This document shows, piece after piece, positions 44,298-57,600 of a stretch of DNA of 64,000 nucleotides. Location: positions 140,012-204,011 of the forward strand of contig NZ_AUAA01000001.1 of the NCBI RefSeq assembly GCF_000428485.1, read 5' to 3'. The position numbers were made by a program, and so were the translations under genes. Each line of letters begins with the position of its first letter. The stretch's first letter is position 1. Under the pieces are notes generated by a model. The model did no database searches. It worked only from the letters and a program-made list of their open reading frames with translations, and had not been told where the DNA came from. The stretch is from Epilithonimonas tenax DSM 16811 (GTDB taxonomy: Bacteria > Bacteroidota > Bacteroidia > Flavobacteriales > Weeksellaceae).

Positions 44298-47200
44298 TTA
44301 CTTCAGAATTTTTTTGGTTTTGATATTACCAGAATTTTCTGCTTTTATAATATAAACGCCATTAGAAAAAGATGTTGCATCCAGGCGCAGTTCTTTTTGA
44401 CTGGTAGATCTGGTGATGACCAATTTACCACTTGCATCATACATATCTACCTTGCCAAGATTCTGTGAAGATTTTATGACAAAATAGTCACCATCTCTGT
44501 AAATCTGGAAGTCAGACTTGCCACTGCCATCTGTTGAAAGAACTTCTTTGTTTTTATAAACAATTTCGAAGCGCGTCTCATCTGTTCCTTTATTGGCAGT
44601 AAAGATATAATCTTGTAATGTAAGATCTGTGTACAAATTGTTAAGTTTATCAAAAAGGTAGATTTTTTGGTTTTCTTCAAAAATACCTTCCCTACTTCCT
44701 AAACCTATTTTGTAGTTGCCGGTATTGGCATATTTGGTACCCAAAGGAACTGCGTCCTCTACAGTCATTGGATTACTTCTGGCCTGGATCTGTAATTTTT
44801 GAGTATTCAATTTTGAATAAAAAGAATCGTCGCCCACTGCCAAAATATCTGCATCATAATTGGCGTCATAGGTATTAGTAGCGCCATCCATATAGGCAAG
44901 AAGAATTGTATTCACAATATGCTCCGGTGTGGTCAACTTCACCCAATATCTGTTCACACCTGAAGCTGCTTTATTATTGAAGAAAACACCGGCTTCGTTT
45001 GTTCTAATGGTGTTATCAAAAGTCAACGTCTGGTTTGTTCCTATATTTTTTGCCTGAACAATAAATGCCTGCCCCACTTTGATATTTTTAGACGGAATAT
45101 AGGAGCCAGTAGTTGTAGATGATGTTACCGTCGTGGTAGGTGGTGCACCTCCAGCAAGGGTAATTATAGCATAGTTATTTCCACCGTAAGCTGATCCTGC
45201 CTGATTGACGGTTGGTGCTACATTGCTCCAGAACCATGCTTTGGCATTAATGACATTACTGTTGTTTCCTAAGTAGAAAAACTTCACAAAATCCATATTA
45301 GAAGGGTAAGGATTTCCTATGAGGTTATAACCGTGCTCTACAGTTCCTCCGGTGCCGGTGTTCGGAGATTTTTTAATATTGATTGAACGGCTGCCATTAT
45401 TAGGCACACCAACAAATTTCAGATTCGTATCTTCCGTCAGTACATTAGGGTCATAGATAGATTTGCCACGTACAGCATAACCTTTAGCATCTAAAAACTT
45501 GGCATCTGTAGTTGCATAAAATTTATCATCAGATTCATTATACTGGAAAATTCTGTTATTAGGCGAGCCTTCTGAGAAGCCACCGCTGCTATTGACAGCA
45601 TTTACATTGGCTGTATTCAGCAGCACCTGATCTGTAACTGGAGAACTCCAATAGGTATAGTCTGTTCTGCGCATATGCACGTTGCGTTTTGCCAGTATTT
45701 TTCCTGAGTTCGGTACTGCATTAAGCTGCAACAGACTGGCATCGCTTTCCAAAACAAGGTTTTCATTTGTAACATTATTCGTGATATCAATCCCATCTGT
45801 TACTGTCAAAGAATTGCCGGCTGTAACTGTTATTTTTCCTGTAGGAGCAATTTTTATTGATTTTGCTTCTGCATTACTGCTGATCATCACATTTTGAGTT
45901 GCAGGAACATTAGCACATTTACCATTATCCGGTACCTGAGCCGGGAACCAGTTCGCAGCAGTGTTCCAATCTGTCCCAGGCCCTCTGAAGTCTTTTTTGA
46001 GTCTTTGGACAGAGGCACTCATTACCACTTTTTCACAAGTTCCCTGTACTGCTTTAGCGGTATAACCTGTCGCATCTGTAGGTGCCGCATAGAGCGTTGT
46101 TGCACTTGCACCTGCAACATAAGGAACTGTAAGGGCCATATCTCTATACAATCCTGCTGCCGGAGACCAAGTAATAGATTGTGTTGTATTCGAACCATTT
46201 AATTTAAAATCCGGACGAGCATTATATACAAATCCATTAGTACTCGTAGTAATTGTGGTTGCAGAAGCGACCGCCGCAGATGTATTGCCGTCAACTCTAT
46301 AAACTGCTGTCGACACATAAGATGTAGGACTGTAATATTGAGTCACTAAATCATTTGCAACTCCTGATATGTTATTTGAAAATGTCGTTTCTATTATAAT
46401 ATTACTGGTACCATTCCATACAAAAGGCGTATTGAAAGGATGCGTATTATTATATCCAACAGTTGGAATAAAGTCTGCCGGCGCCACCACCTGAGTAAGC
46501 CCTGTTTGAAAAGTGGTTGTTAAGGCATTCAATGCTGTATTTCCGATGCTGACCTGGAAGTCTTTGTTTGCAGTTAATGATCCACCCCAGTTTGAACCTT
46601 TCGACACAACAGGAAATTGGATATTATTAATTTTGGATCCATTTGAATAACCTGCAGCAGTAAGTTCCGATGCTTTTATAAGCATCTGCATTTTTTGACC
46701 ACCATAAAACACTGTATATGGTGCAGGATATCCTGCAGAAGATGTAGTTGCTGTATTTTGCGAAGCTTGTGTTCCAAAAGTATACTGTAAACCGGTGTCC
46801 ATCAATCCTCCTGTAGCTTCCAGCTTGACATAATCCAGACCACACGCATCTGCTGCAACTGGAGAGATTGTAGGCGTAAGTACAATATCTGTCGGCGTTG
46901 GATTGACAGTAGCAGTAACAAGTGTTCTGGTTTCTGATTCACAACCATTGTACGTCGCTACATAATAATTTGTAGTTGCAGTGATTGGCGGAGTGTTAAT
47001 AGTACCCGTAGAAGATGTTGCTACAAGAGTACCACCTGCACTTGCAGTATACAATCTATATTCGGTAATAAGTGTACCGGCAGAAGTACCCGTTGCGCCA
47101 AGGACAACCACTCCAGCACCACAACTACTACCTCCTGCTACTGTCGCAACTTTTGGAGGAATGTTTCCCGCAAATTCATCAGCTCCCATATCAGGAGCAG

Positions 47201-50200
47201 TTACAGATCTCGTCTCATTTTGTATATCTGTGGTGATACCGGTAATTGGTGTTCCTGCATTCACAAGAACCGAACAAACTGTTGACGGCATCAGTAGATT
47301 TGTAGGAGATATGAATGACGGAATGATATTCAAGGAATTAGCATCCTGACCAGTTCCAGTTGTAGCTTGCAAAGCCGCCAAAGTAGTTCTCGCCGCTCCC
47401 AAATAAGCCAATATTCCTGTGGAGTAATAATCGTTATTATTAATATTTCCATAAACTGTTTTTGCAGCACCTGAATAAAATGAGTAGCGCGTATTAGCAG
47501 TCTGATTGTTTGCGAAAATATTATTCCGAACATCCAAAGCTCCTGCGTTTGTAATAGCACCATCAACATAGAAAGCTGATCCAACACCTATGGTTTGGTT
47601 AGTCGTCATATTGATACTATTAAAATAGATTTTATAGCCAGCTCCCGAACCCACATACAAACCATGTCCATTATCGCCAACCGCTGAGACGTAGCCATAA
47701 GCTGCAACATCCCAAATCATATTGTTGTACAAAGAAGTGCTAGCTGTAGCAGATGAAGATCCTAAGAAAATCCCAGCTGCTCCATAACCGCCAGTATTAA
47801 GATTTTTCACATTGGAAATTTTGTTTGAATAGACATTCACATTTGCAGTAGAACTGCCACTCTCGATTCCCACAGAACCATCAACATATGTTCCGTAAGA
47901 AGAAATCCCCGATATGGTATTATTAAAAACATCAACAGCAGAAGCCGTACTTCCAGACAATATATAAATGCCGGCAGCTGATGCATCGCCAGAATACGTA
48001 GATACTACGCTAGAAATTGTATTACCAAAAACGAGAGCCTTGTTCGTTCCCGCAGCAAGCCAAATCCCTGTAGGATACTCACTCAAATTAGCATTTGAAA
48101 TGTTACCGATTGTGTTATCCCTCACAGTAGCGCCATCTACACCTTCTATATAAATACCAGTATGTCTAATTGAATTCGCGCCCGTAGCAGAGAGATCATT
48201 TCCCGCGATCAGCAATCCATCTCCGTTACCGGATGCCGTATTGGCAACCACAAACAAACCATTAAAGGCTTTTCTGATGCTGTTATTCTGGATGCTAATA
48301 TTTTTAAAATACCCCGCACTTCCCACAGTTGCGCTAGAAGAAACTAATACGGCAGAAGATGTATTAGACCCATTGGTAACAACCGTATTTTTAAGCACCA
48401 CATTACTCACAGGAGTTGTATCCGGGGAACCAATCACAACAACATTCGGTGTTGTTGTAGCGGTATTTGTCAGACTAAGATCTTTTGTAGTACCACCGGC
48501 AGTATTACTCCCATCAATAATCACATTACTTCCTCCGTTTATTTTAATCAGAGGATTGGATGCCGCCGCACCGCTAATTACTGGCGATACTCCACTTGCC
48601 GGTTTTATCGTAAGCGTGTTCACTGTGCTGCTTCCTGCTATACTTGGTATTACGATAGGAAAAATTTCAGATGCGGATGTATAGCTTCCATTGATGGACA
48701 ATATGGTTGGTTGCGTCATACCACAAGACACCAAATCTGCCAGAGCAGCCGTCAAAGTTGGATAAAGACTACCCGATGTTGTAGTACCACCACCAATAGA
48801 TATCACGGAACTAAAAGTTGGACAAGCAGAGGTTGTCATATTAATTTGAGTTGCTGCTGTAGAATATAATGGACCAGAAGAACAACTTGTATTATTATAC
48901 GAAAACACAAAGTAATAATAAGTGGCTCCTCCGGACAAAGCTGTAGAAGTCCAGCTGCCGGCAGCCGTTCCAACATATTCCACATAACCATTTGTAGCCA
49001 CCACAGCATTTGCTCCAACAGCATATGTTGTTCCAGCTGAGAGTGTTGGAAGAGATGATGACGTAGATCTGATTACCACGTACCCCGTTGGTACCGGCGT
49101 ACCACTTGTAGTCGTAAAACTACCAGCCACTGAAGTTACACCTGCAGCAGAAACTGTTGCGGATGCCGCTAATGACGCAGGCGCTGAACACGCAGGCACA
49201 AAACTACCTGTAAGATAAGCACTGTCACAACTTCCGTTATTCGCTTTAATCCTATAATAGTAAGTAATCGCTGCATTAGAAAATGTGATTACCCGCGATG
49301 TAGAAGTAGCCGCACTGAACGGAGAACCCGTAATAGGCGCTGTATATCCAGAATCTGTGTAAACTTCCACGGTATAATTAATGATCCCAGCAGAGCCGCC
49401 AGCTACCGAAGCCACCCAATTGATGGTTGCAGAACCACTTGTAATACTGGTAACAGGTGTAGCAGCAGCTGTTGGCGTTGCCGCACAAGTGACTTGTCCC
49501 GTTGCATTATTATTCAAAGAAGCAGAATATTTTGGTCCGCCCGAGCAACTTGTATTATTGTATGCAAACACATAATAGTAATATTTTGTATTTGATGCAA
49601 GGCTTGAGTCAGCAATGGTTAAACCTGCACCAACTGAAATGATATTACCTCCACCTATTGTAGATGCTGTGGTGTATGTAGTTCCGTCTACAGGATTTGC
49701 AGATAAGGAAGCATTGGTACTTCTTACCACAACATACCCCGAAGCAACAGGACTAGATGATGTAAATGCGCCCGTAATACTACCTGCAGACGCTGTGGTG
49801 AGACTGAGCGCAGTCGGCGCATTTGGGGTTGCACAAATACTTGGAACGGAAATATTTAATTCATCTATCGCTAGATTTTCCGCTAGGCTACCCCAATCAC
49901 TAATTCCTTCAAAACGCAAAACACAATTTGCATTTGTACTTGTACCTAGAGAAAGTGTCTGCTGAGTCCAAGTTGTCATAGGTGAAGCATATGTTTGCAA
50001 CAATAGAAAACTAACTCCTCCATCTGTAGAAAGATATACCTTTACTACATCATTTGCATTTGTACCTCCGGGATTTTTGATATAAAAGACAGCTTGTTTT
50101 GTACCAACTGTTGAAAAATTTAAATAAAAATCTAATGTACCATTAGAAGCTGCAGTTGCATTGTACTGGTTAAAAGTTGCCGCCCCTGCTCCTGCCTGCG

Positions 50201-51227
50201 TGCCCGTAAACTGCCCAGTAAGATTGGTCCAAGCGCCATTCGCAGCAGTATCAGTAATATTCCTCCAAGATCTATTTCCAGAAGCAGGCCAATTGATAAC
50301 ACCAGTGGTTGCTGGTAAATCATTTACAGCACCAGAACTACTCCAAGAATCGAAATTCTGTGAATATGGTAAACTTTGATAAAAGGAGCTCGAGACAGGT
50401 GTCCAAGTGTATGTCAACCCATTAGCTGGTAAATATAAATTATTATACCGCATCGTATTAATACCCCCAGTATTATCATCCGCTGTTTGCGTTGCAGCTG
50501 TTCCATTATCTCCAGACGCACCACTATTTGCCCAAGAATTATAAGGAGAACTCGCACTTACCATCCTGGTATTAAAAAAACTATTTGAACCACCTCTTAG
50601 ACCTGTTACTCCAAAGTTTGTAACCGCCGTTGTAGTTGTGGTTGCAGCCGTATTATTATAAACAATGCTTACCACATTGGTAGTTTGTGTAAGCCTAATT
50701 TGAAAACTCATTCTATCCCCAGCCACCCCTGTTCTTCCCAAATCCGTAAATTGAACAACGAAATCAAACCCACTGGAACCATAAGAAATGTCCGGTGCCG
50801 CGCCTGAAACCCCCGAGTTTACCAAATTAAATCCATATCCTGCTATTGCTCCCACATAAGCCGTCGTAGCAGAAATGGGATTGTATGTCGTAGCAGTTGG
50901 AGCAGTTGTAGAACTAGAATTACCTAGTGTTATAAAACCATTGTTGCTGATATAAATTCTATCACAAGCTGTCCCATTGTAAACAAAAGTAAAAGGAAGC
51001 ATTACAGCAGATGAAACTGCATTGGTAGCAAGCGTAGCACCAGATTGCCAAGATGTCCCGCCTGATAATGCCGTATAAGTTCCAGCAGATTTGGAGAATA
51101 CAAAATTCATCGATTGCCCTTTCAATTCAAAAGAGGTTAAAAAAGAAAGCATAAAGAAAGCGAGAAGCTTGAAATTTTTAAAATAATTTCCAGCTCTCAG
51201 TCTGGGAGATAATAAATTTTTAATCAT
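44298..51227 (-). CDS. Giant T9SS type A surface protein with FnIII-like and beta-helix regions
   Basis: The protein has 2309 residues. A signal sequence (hydrophobic at about 18-37) is followed by an N-terminal beta domain, three FnIII-like units (about 460-580, 579-670, 676-795) and a right-handed parallel beta-helix of about 860-1310 with repeated G-N-x-I/V-S rungs (NNSIRKAFNGLFV, VRDNTIGNISNANLS, VFGNTISSV). An Ig-like unit follows, then a roughly 460-residue module shared with the two other giant genes from about 1846 (YTYWSSPV, GYNLIGNPYPSN). The last 72 residues (from YRDGDYFVIKSS) are a T9SS type A sorting domain. Export through the outer membrane and attachment at the surface are inferred. 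The binding target of the beta-helix is unknown. Confidence 0.87.
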   Translation of the reverse strand: MIKNLLSPRLRAGNYFKNFKLLAFFMLSFLTSFELKGQSMNFVFSKSAGTYTALSGGTSWQSGATLATNAVSSAVMLPFTFVYNGTACDRIYISNNGFITLGNSSSTTAPTATTYNPISATTAYVGAIAGYGFNLVNSGVSGAAPDISYGSSGFDFVVQFTDLGRTGVAGDRMSFQIRLTQTTNVVSIVYNNTAATTTTTAVTNFGVTGLRGGSNSFFNTRMVSASSPYNSWANSGASGDNGTAATQTADDNTGGINTMRYNNLYLPANGLTYTWTPVSSSFYQSLPYSQNFDSWSSSGAVNDLPATTGVINWPASGNRSWRNITDTAANGAWTNLTGQFTGTQAGAGAATFNQYNATAASNGTLDFYLNFSTVGTKQAVFYIKNPGGTNANDVVKVYLSTDGGVSFLLLQTYASPMTTWTQQTLSLGTSTNANCVLRFEGISDWGSLAENLAIDELNISVPSICATPNAPTALSLTTASAGSITGAFTSSSPVASGYVVVRSTNASLSANPVDGTTYTTASTIGGGNIISVGAGLTIADSSLASNTKYYYYVFAYNNTSCSGGPKYSASLNNNATGQVTCAATPTAAATPVTSITSGSATINWVASVAGGSAGIINYTVEVYTDSGYTAPITGSPFSAATSTSRVITFSNAAITYYYRIKANNGSCDSAYLTGSFVPACSAPASLAASATVSAAGVTSVAGSFTTTSGTPVPTGYVVIRSTSSSLPTLSAGTTYAVGANAVVATNGYVEYVGTAAGSWTSTALSGGATYYYFVFSYNNTSCSSGPLYSTAATQINMTTSACPTFSSVISIGGGTTTSGSLYPTLTAALADLVSCGMTQPTILSINGSYTSASEIFPIVIPSIAGSSTVNTLTIKPASGVSPVISGAAASNPLIKINGGSNVIIDGSNTAGGTTKDLSLTNTATTTPNVVVIGSPDTTPVSNVVLKNTVVTNGSNTSSAVLVSSSATVGSAGYFKNISIQNNSIRKAFNGLFVVANTASGNGDGLLIAGNDLSATGANSIRHTGIYIEGVDGATVRDNTIGNISNANLSEYPTGIWLAAGTNKALVFGNTISSVVSTYSGDASAAGIYILSGSTASAVDVFNNTISGISSYGTYVDGSVGIESGSSTANVNVYSNKISNVKNLNTGGYGAAGIFLGSSSATASTSLYNNMIWDVAAYGYVSAVGDNGHGLYVGSGAGYKIYFNSINMTTNQTIGVGSAFYVDGAITNAGALDVRNNIFANNQTANTRYSFYSGAAKTVYGNINNNDYYSTGILAYLGAARTTLAALQATTGTGQDANSLNIIPSFISPTNLLMPSTVCSVLVNAGTPITGITTDIQNETRSVTAPDMGADEFAGNIPPKVATVAGGSSCGAGVVVLGATGTSAGTLITEYRLYTASAGGTLVATSSTGTINTPPITATTNYYVATYNGCESETRTLVTATVNPTPTDIVLTPTISPVAADACGLDYVKLEATGGLMDTGLQYTFGTQASQNTATTSSAGYPAPYTVFYGGQKMQMLIKASELTAAGYSNGSKINNIQFPVVSKGSNWGGSLTANKDFQVSIGNTALNALTTTFQTGLTQVVAPADFIPTVGYNNTHPFNTPFVWNGTSNIIIETTFSNNISGVANDLVTQYYSPTSYVSTAVYRVDGNTSAAVASATTITTSTNGFVYNARPDFKLNGSNTTQSITWSPAAGLYRDMALTVPYVAGASATTLYAAPTDATGYTAKAVQGTCEKVVMSASVQRLKKDFRGPGTDWNTAANWFPAQVPDNGKCANVPATQNVMISSNAEAKSIKIAPTGKITVTAGNSLTVTDGIDITNNVTNENLVLESDASLLQLNAVPNSGKILAKRNVHMRRTDYTYWSSPVTDQVLLNTANVNAVNSSGGFSEGSPNNRIFQYNESDDKFYATTDAKFLDAKGYAVRGKSIYDPNVLTEDTNLKFVGVPNNGSRSINIKKSPNTGTGGTVEHGYNLIGNPYPSNMDFVKFFYLGNNSNVINAKAWFWSNVAPTVNQAGSAYGGNNYAIITLAGGAPPTTTVTSSTTTGSYIPSKNIKVGQAFIVQAKNIGTNQTLTFDNTIRTNEAGVFFNNKAASGVNRYWVKLTTPEHIVNTILLAYMDGATNTYDANYDADILAVGDDSFYSKLNTQKLQIQARSNPMTVEDAVPLGTKYANTGNYKIGLGSREGIFEENQKIYLFDKLNNLYTDLTLQDYIFTANKGTDETRFEIVYKNKEVLSTDGSGKSDFQIYRDGDYFVIKSSQNLGKVDMYDASGKLVITRSTSQKELRLDATSFSNGVYIIKAENSGNIKTKKILK

Positions 51228-51628
51228 ATGTTAGTGTTTATAGATAAAACCACTACAATCCCGTTTAAGACCACAGATGGTTTGCAAAATTATAATAATA
51301 TTTGAATTATTTTAATAAAATTATTATTAATTTATAAATATAAACAACAAAATCGCATTTATAAGCATAAAACCCAAACTATTGTTTAAATTACGAATAC
51401 CATAATCACCCTCAAAAATATCTTAATTAACCAAAATAAAATAACAATTAATATCATTTTTACACTTAATAAACGTTAATATTCCTGATAAAAAATAATA
51501 AAAACACATTCTAAAATGTGTAAAAAATTAACTTATTTGAGTTAATCGCTCTTATCCTCTTACAGACAGAAGATTGGTAAAAAAACCGACTCATAAAAAA
51601 AACAATCTCCCCATTATCAGAAATCAAA
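51228..51628. other. AT-rich gap between two giant surface protein genes
   Basis: It contains one -7 element (TAATTTTG, minus strand, 51285-51292) 58 bases before the ATG of the 2309-residue gene, then very AT-rich DNA with no gene and no clear RNA. Confidence 0.55.
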
Positions 51629-51668
51629 TTAAAAAAAAGCCGCCTCGTACGGCGTACGAGGCGGCTGT
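51629..51668 (-). terminator. Strong terminator of the 2119-residue gene
   Basis: AGCCGCCTCGTAC (51638-51650) pairs with GTACGAGGCGGCT (51654-51666), 13 perfect pairs with a three-base loop, and the minus strand has eight T residues after it. It lies 24 bases after the stop codon. Confidence 0.93.
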
Positions 51669-51691
51669 GCAAAGAGCTTTACTTACTCTGC

Positions 51692-54600
51692 TTATTTAAT
51701 AATTTTCTTCGTTTTGACATCACCAGAATTTTCTGCTTTGATCACGTAAACACCACTTGATAAAACCGAAGCATCCAGTTTGATCGATTTTTCTGTGGTT
51801 GAAGATGTGATTAACATTCTACCAGACGTGTCATAGATTTCTATTTTCCCTAAAGATTTAGAAGATCTTAATACAAATGAATCTCCATCTCTGTAAACCG
51901 TAAAATCAGATTTTGAACCAGCGTCAGTTCCGAGAACTTCCAGATTTTTATACACAATCTCGAAACGGTTCTCGTCTGCTCCTTTGATGCCGGAGAATGT
52001 GTAATCCTGACTTGTCAGATCGGTATACGTATTGGTGATTTTGTCTTTTAAATATATTTTTTGTGCAGATCCAAAGATGCCTTCTTTGCCACCAAGACTT
52101 ATTTTATAATTTCCACTGGCCGCATATTTTACACCTAACGGAACAACATCATCCTTCACAAATTCTGCCTTACCCTGGATGATCAGTTTTTTACCATCCA
52201 ATGTGGAGTAAAAAGCATCTGACCCGACAACAAATAGCTCACCATCATAATCGATTTCAAAACCGTTGGTAGCACCCGGAATATATCCCACCAACGCCGT
52301 ATTCACAATATGAGATGGCGTCGTCATCTTGATCCAGAAACGGTTTTTCGTAGGTTTTTTGGCATTATAAAAATGAGCATCAACATCATAGCCTAATCTC
52401 ATTGCATTGGTAAAATCGAGAGTACTTCCTGTTCCAGCTTTTTTAGCCTTGATGATGAATCCTTGTCCAACTTTGACAGTTCCGTTCGGTATCGGCGTTG
52501 CAGGTGTTGAGGGCTGACCTGGCGCTGGATCTACAAAATCAACAGCAGGCGTACCTCCAGTAAGGTTGTAAACCGCATAATTATTACCACTGTAATTAGA
52601 ACCCAATTGGCTTGCTGTTGCCGTGATATCATTATTGGTCCAGAAATAAGCCGTTCCATATATTTTGGAATTGTTAGCCGTATAAAGTGCATCAAAATCC
52701 AAATTTGAAGGATAAGGGTTACCAATAAGGTTATATCCTTTTGTACAACTGGCCTCCAGAACAGCTGCATCACAAGAATTCTTCAAAAGCTGTGAAGGGA
52801 TTGGCCCATTGTTCATTTTTCCGTCAAAAACAAAGGTGTCCGCAAGTGCTGGCACTTCTGTTCCTGTTCCTCCAGTCGTTGTGTAGCTATTTTTGCCTTT
52901 GATAGCATAGCCGCGACCTGGAACAAAATCAGAAGAAGAACCCAATGTAATCTCACCTGAAACAGCAGTCACAAAGGTGTCTGTGGACTCTTTATAAACG
53001 AAGAATCTATTCCACGGTGTTCCTGTACCTCCACCCAATGCTTGATTATAGCCATTGGAGAAGCTATAAAGATTCTGCCCCACAACAGGTGAGCTCCAGA
53101 ACGTATACCCTTTCGTTGGCAACAATGCTGTGCGTTTCACTGTAATTTTCTGATTAGAATTATTGTCTGCGCCAGCATTTTTCTGCACAAGGTTAGCATC
53201 ACTTTCCAATATGATCTTACCATCGGAAGGCAATGTGATAGTGCCATTGACAGTAACATCTTTCCCCATTTGAATATTCAATGAACCTGTACTTGTAATT
53301 TCTAAATCTTTGGTTTCAAAAGATGTTGGGATTGCATAAGCTCCAATTATTTTTGAGTTTAAAATTGCCGTTGGCCCATCGACATTACTCCAAGCATTTC
53401 CATTCCAAACAACGGTACCGTTGGTAGTAGCAGAGATCGTATTAGAATTTGGCGATTGACAAGATCCATTTACAGCTCTCACTCTGTAATAATATTGCGT
53501 ATCCCGTGTGAGTCCTTCAACTACTTGTGAAATTGTAGATCCTCCAGAAATTACTTTTGGATTGTAACCTACAAGTCTATTATCCTGGTCTATTTTAAAA
53601 TTATCTAAATAAAACCTATTATCCGCCGTACCTTTAGCTTGAACTCTAACTTTAGAAGTTACTGTACCTCCCGTAATATTTGCCGTAAATGTAGTCATTG
53701 CACCTGTCAGTGTAATATCAGAACCAACCGGGATAAATGTAACCCCATCTGGCGCGTGCAATATTTGAACTGACTTATTAGGATCTGTACCATACAATCC
53801 TAAATCTACACTCAGCTTAGCAATTCCACTATTTGCGGATAAATCTAAAGTTGGGGTAGTTATTACACCCTTTGTACTACCTGAACCTAATTTTGTATAT
53901 CCAACCATTTCATATACTTGCGCTCCTGTCCATCCCGGAACAGATAAATAAGAATCTAAAGCAGTTGCTCTATTAGCCGAACCATTATTTACAGTAAATC
54001 CTGAAAAATTTTCATAAATTTTTACTTTTTCAAAATCAGGACTCGTACTCACCTCCAATTCATATCCAGTAGCTCCTGCTATGGAATTCCAATTGGCAGT
54101 GAATGTTGTAGCGGTAATATCTGTTCCTGCACTTGCTGTTGGTGCAATAAAAGCGGCATTAGCAGATAATGCGACTGTTGGCGTTACGGTTACCCCTCCA
54201 CCAGAGAAAGTAACATTCCCCGTTGTTGCACCACAAGATGATGACGCGGGCGCAAATCTAACGTAAACAGGTGTTAATGCTAATGATGCTGTCGTGTAAG
54301 TTACATTTACAGAATTACCGAAAGTTAAATTATCGGAAGACACCTGATAGTTTGAAGAGGCACTTACGGTAATAGTACTTGGGAATCCGGTTAAGAAATC
54401 ACCTGTAAGATTAAAGCTTTGACTAGCAGACGTTGCTCCAGGAGCTGTATTTGGAAAAGTTAATGCAGTTGTCCCATTAGTTGACAGTGAAGGTGCCGGT
54501 GGCAATACCTGTATTGTAAATGTTGTAGTTGCTGGCATAACTCCGGCCTGATAATCATAAACCCTTACATAATAAGTCGTATTAGCAGCAGCTGCATAAA

Positions 54601-57600
54601 TTAATTCTTCAACTCCACCATCACCAGTACCATCCTTTCCAGCTAAAGCTATATTTTGTCCACAGGCATCACGTATTTCTAAGACCGCATCAAAAGAAGA
54701 AGACCCTGCTACTTTGACTGTATAGTTTCCAGCTGCTGATGTATTAAATGAATACCAAACATCATCACTTGCTATCGCATTGGAATAACCATCGAAATTA
54801 CTGTAAGTCGTACTCAAAGTTGCACCTGCAACATCTCCTGTAATTGGCGCAGCTCCAACTGTTACTGCTGTTCCGGGGCAATTATCATTTGCAGGAGCTG
54901 GATATATGATTGCATACTGATTTCCTACCACTATCGAATTTAATCCATTTCTTAAGCTTACTCCTGTAGCCGTAGTGCTATAAGGAGATAATGGTGCAGG
55001 ATAGGTTGTGTAACTTGTCGTATAATTTCCCAATTCTCCCGGATTAGCAATATTAAACCCAGCTCCATGATAAGTAGCATTTAACCAATTTGGTGTAACT
55101 GTTGTTACTGTCGCAGCACTTGATGAAATCACCCATTCCAAATTTACAACTTTCGTGTTGTCATAGACCGCAGCTAAAGGAGCAGAAGAGATTGGTGTTT
55201 TCAGGTTTATTCCAAGATCAGAAGTTCCGGTGGTATTGGTTAAGGTAATTGGTGTATATCTCCCAGCTAAATCAACACCTACAGGAAATAATGTTACCAC
55301 ATTACCTACGCTCTGTCTTACAAAACGTCCGTTTCCTGTAGCGCAAGCATAACCATTGGTACCAGCATTAGAGAATGTTGCAGCACTAAGCAAAGTGATG
55401 CTACTAGCTCCCAAGTTGATAAACCTAGAAGCAAAATCAATGTTTTTGTTGATGGTGATAGAACTTGATGCAGCCAAATTGACATAGCTACCAGATTTAT
55501 CAATCTTCAAATAATCAAAAATCGTAGCGCCAGTTAGGTCTTGTTGGGCAGAGCCATTAAATACAACTTGCCGCTCGTTAGGATAAAAATTAGCACCCGT
55601 GGCTTTTGTCCAATGACCCGCCAAATACAAATCTCCTCCTACAGCACTACCTAGTCCGAAGTTTCCGTTGTTTACAAGGTTCCCGCCAATTGTTAATCTT
55701 CCAGATTTGTTGGCGCCACCGCCGTAATCCATATAGAGAGAGGATCCGCTGTCAATAGTCAAATGAGTTGCAATACCAAGATTGGCAGAGAAAGCAGCTC
55801 CGGCTGTATTGGGATAATTTAAAGTGGTGTTATTGGCAACCTGAACTTCATACGGATAACCTGCCCCAGAAGTCGCAGACCATTCCACAGTTCTTCCATA
55901 AATCCCTCCCGATTGATATATTAATTTAGAAGTAGCCCCATAAATTGGCGCATTATTCTTGACATAACAATTGGTAACACTGTTGATATTCAAAATACCA
56001 TTAACAGTGGATATTGAAGCGGAAGACAATCCGAAGTCTAAAACACCATTGGTATTCAAGTTGATGGTAACATTCGCAGCGAACAAAAGCGAACCTACAC
56101 CAGCATTGTTGGCTACAACTTTACTGCCGTTGAAATTCACCGTTGCTCCGGTGCTTACGGTGGTACTGATGGATTTTGCGCCATCCACATAAATAAATCC
56201 ACCATCATTATTAAAGGTCAAAGCTCTGCCTTTCAGGTCTATAGCTCCTGTTCCCGCACCGGTAAGGGCCAATACGTTTCCAGAAGCTCCATTGATATGG
56301 ACATCTGTAAGATTTCCGGCAGCATTGCTTAATGCTACTGTAGTAGCGTTTGTTTTATTAATTTCAATCCTTTCAAAATCGATAGTTCCTCCACCTGTCT
56401 TTTGTATGGTTTGTGCAATAGTTCCATTGAAAAAGACTGTTCTCCCATTGGGCTGAAAAGTTGCAGCTGCGGCTTGTGTCCAGTTTCCTGAAACTGTAAT
56501 ATCACCACCGGCACTACTTCCTGCTCCAAGCGCTCCGTTTAAAAGAAGGTTTCCACCAACTACCAACCCGGCACTTCCACCACTATAATTTTGATACAAC
56601 GCAGAACCAGAATCGATCGTCAGGTTTCCATTGGCTTTGAAAGCTCCTCCACTTCCGTTGGGGAAATTGAGGGTTGTATTATTACTGATTTGAACGCCCT
56701 GAGGCAAACCTGCTGTAGTCCCAACAGTTCCTGTTAACTGTGTCCATTCTGCCGCTCTTCCGGGTGCACCGCCTGAGTTATATTTTAACAAAGAAGCACT
56801 GCCATAGATTGGGCTTCCAGTGCCAGAAAAACCGTAACCAGCATTTAGTTGTAATGTTCCATTTGTACCAATGGTTATATTGCCTGGATTAGTAATCGTT
56901 GAAGAGCTTTGCAATAAGCCTGTAACGGTACGCGCAAACCCCAAAGTTAAAGCACTTCCCGTATTGACAGTCACATTCACAGGCCCATTGGTTGTAGGCC
57001 AATAATGACCATTGTTTGCAGTATATGGCGCATTGAATATTAAAGTTCCGTTGGTTCCATACGACAAAGCATTGGTACCACCGGCATCCGAAACCCAACC
57101 ACCGGCATCCAACTGGAATGAACCATCGATTGTAGTGGAGCCATTATTAATATAGGTTTTACTTGTTACCAAAGTTCCACCAGAGTTGACAACAGTCGTT
57201 GTTCCAAGATTTCTGGTTGCATAGGTATCACTATCCATCGTCACAGTGTGCCCTGTGGCAATGATGGCATTTTGGGAAGAAGTTGGCACAACGCCACCAT
57301 TCCAAGTGGTAGGGTTGGACCAGTTTCCTGTTTTTGTAGAAGTAATTGTTGAGCCTAAAGTCCCACTAACACTTATATCATCAATTGAAAAACTTGGTCT
57401 ACCTCCACTTCCACCAGTATCTCTATAAATCCATCTTAATTGAACATTTGCCTTATCTTCGGCTGCTATTGGTAAATTAATTGATCTTGTAACGACATTG
57501 ATTACACCGGTGCCAGAAGTATTATTTGTTGCTTTATCATTTTGATATTCAACTCCTAGGTTAGCAAAAGACCCTGTTGTCCCAACTCTATACTGCAGAT

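Noticed and set aside
47330..47587. Small frames inside the giant surface protein genes
   Set aside because: They are off-frame readings of repetitive coding sequence rich in Thr, Ser and Asn.
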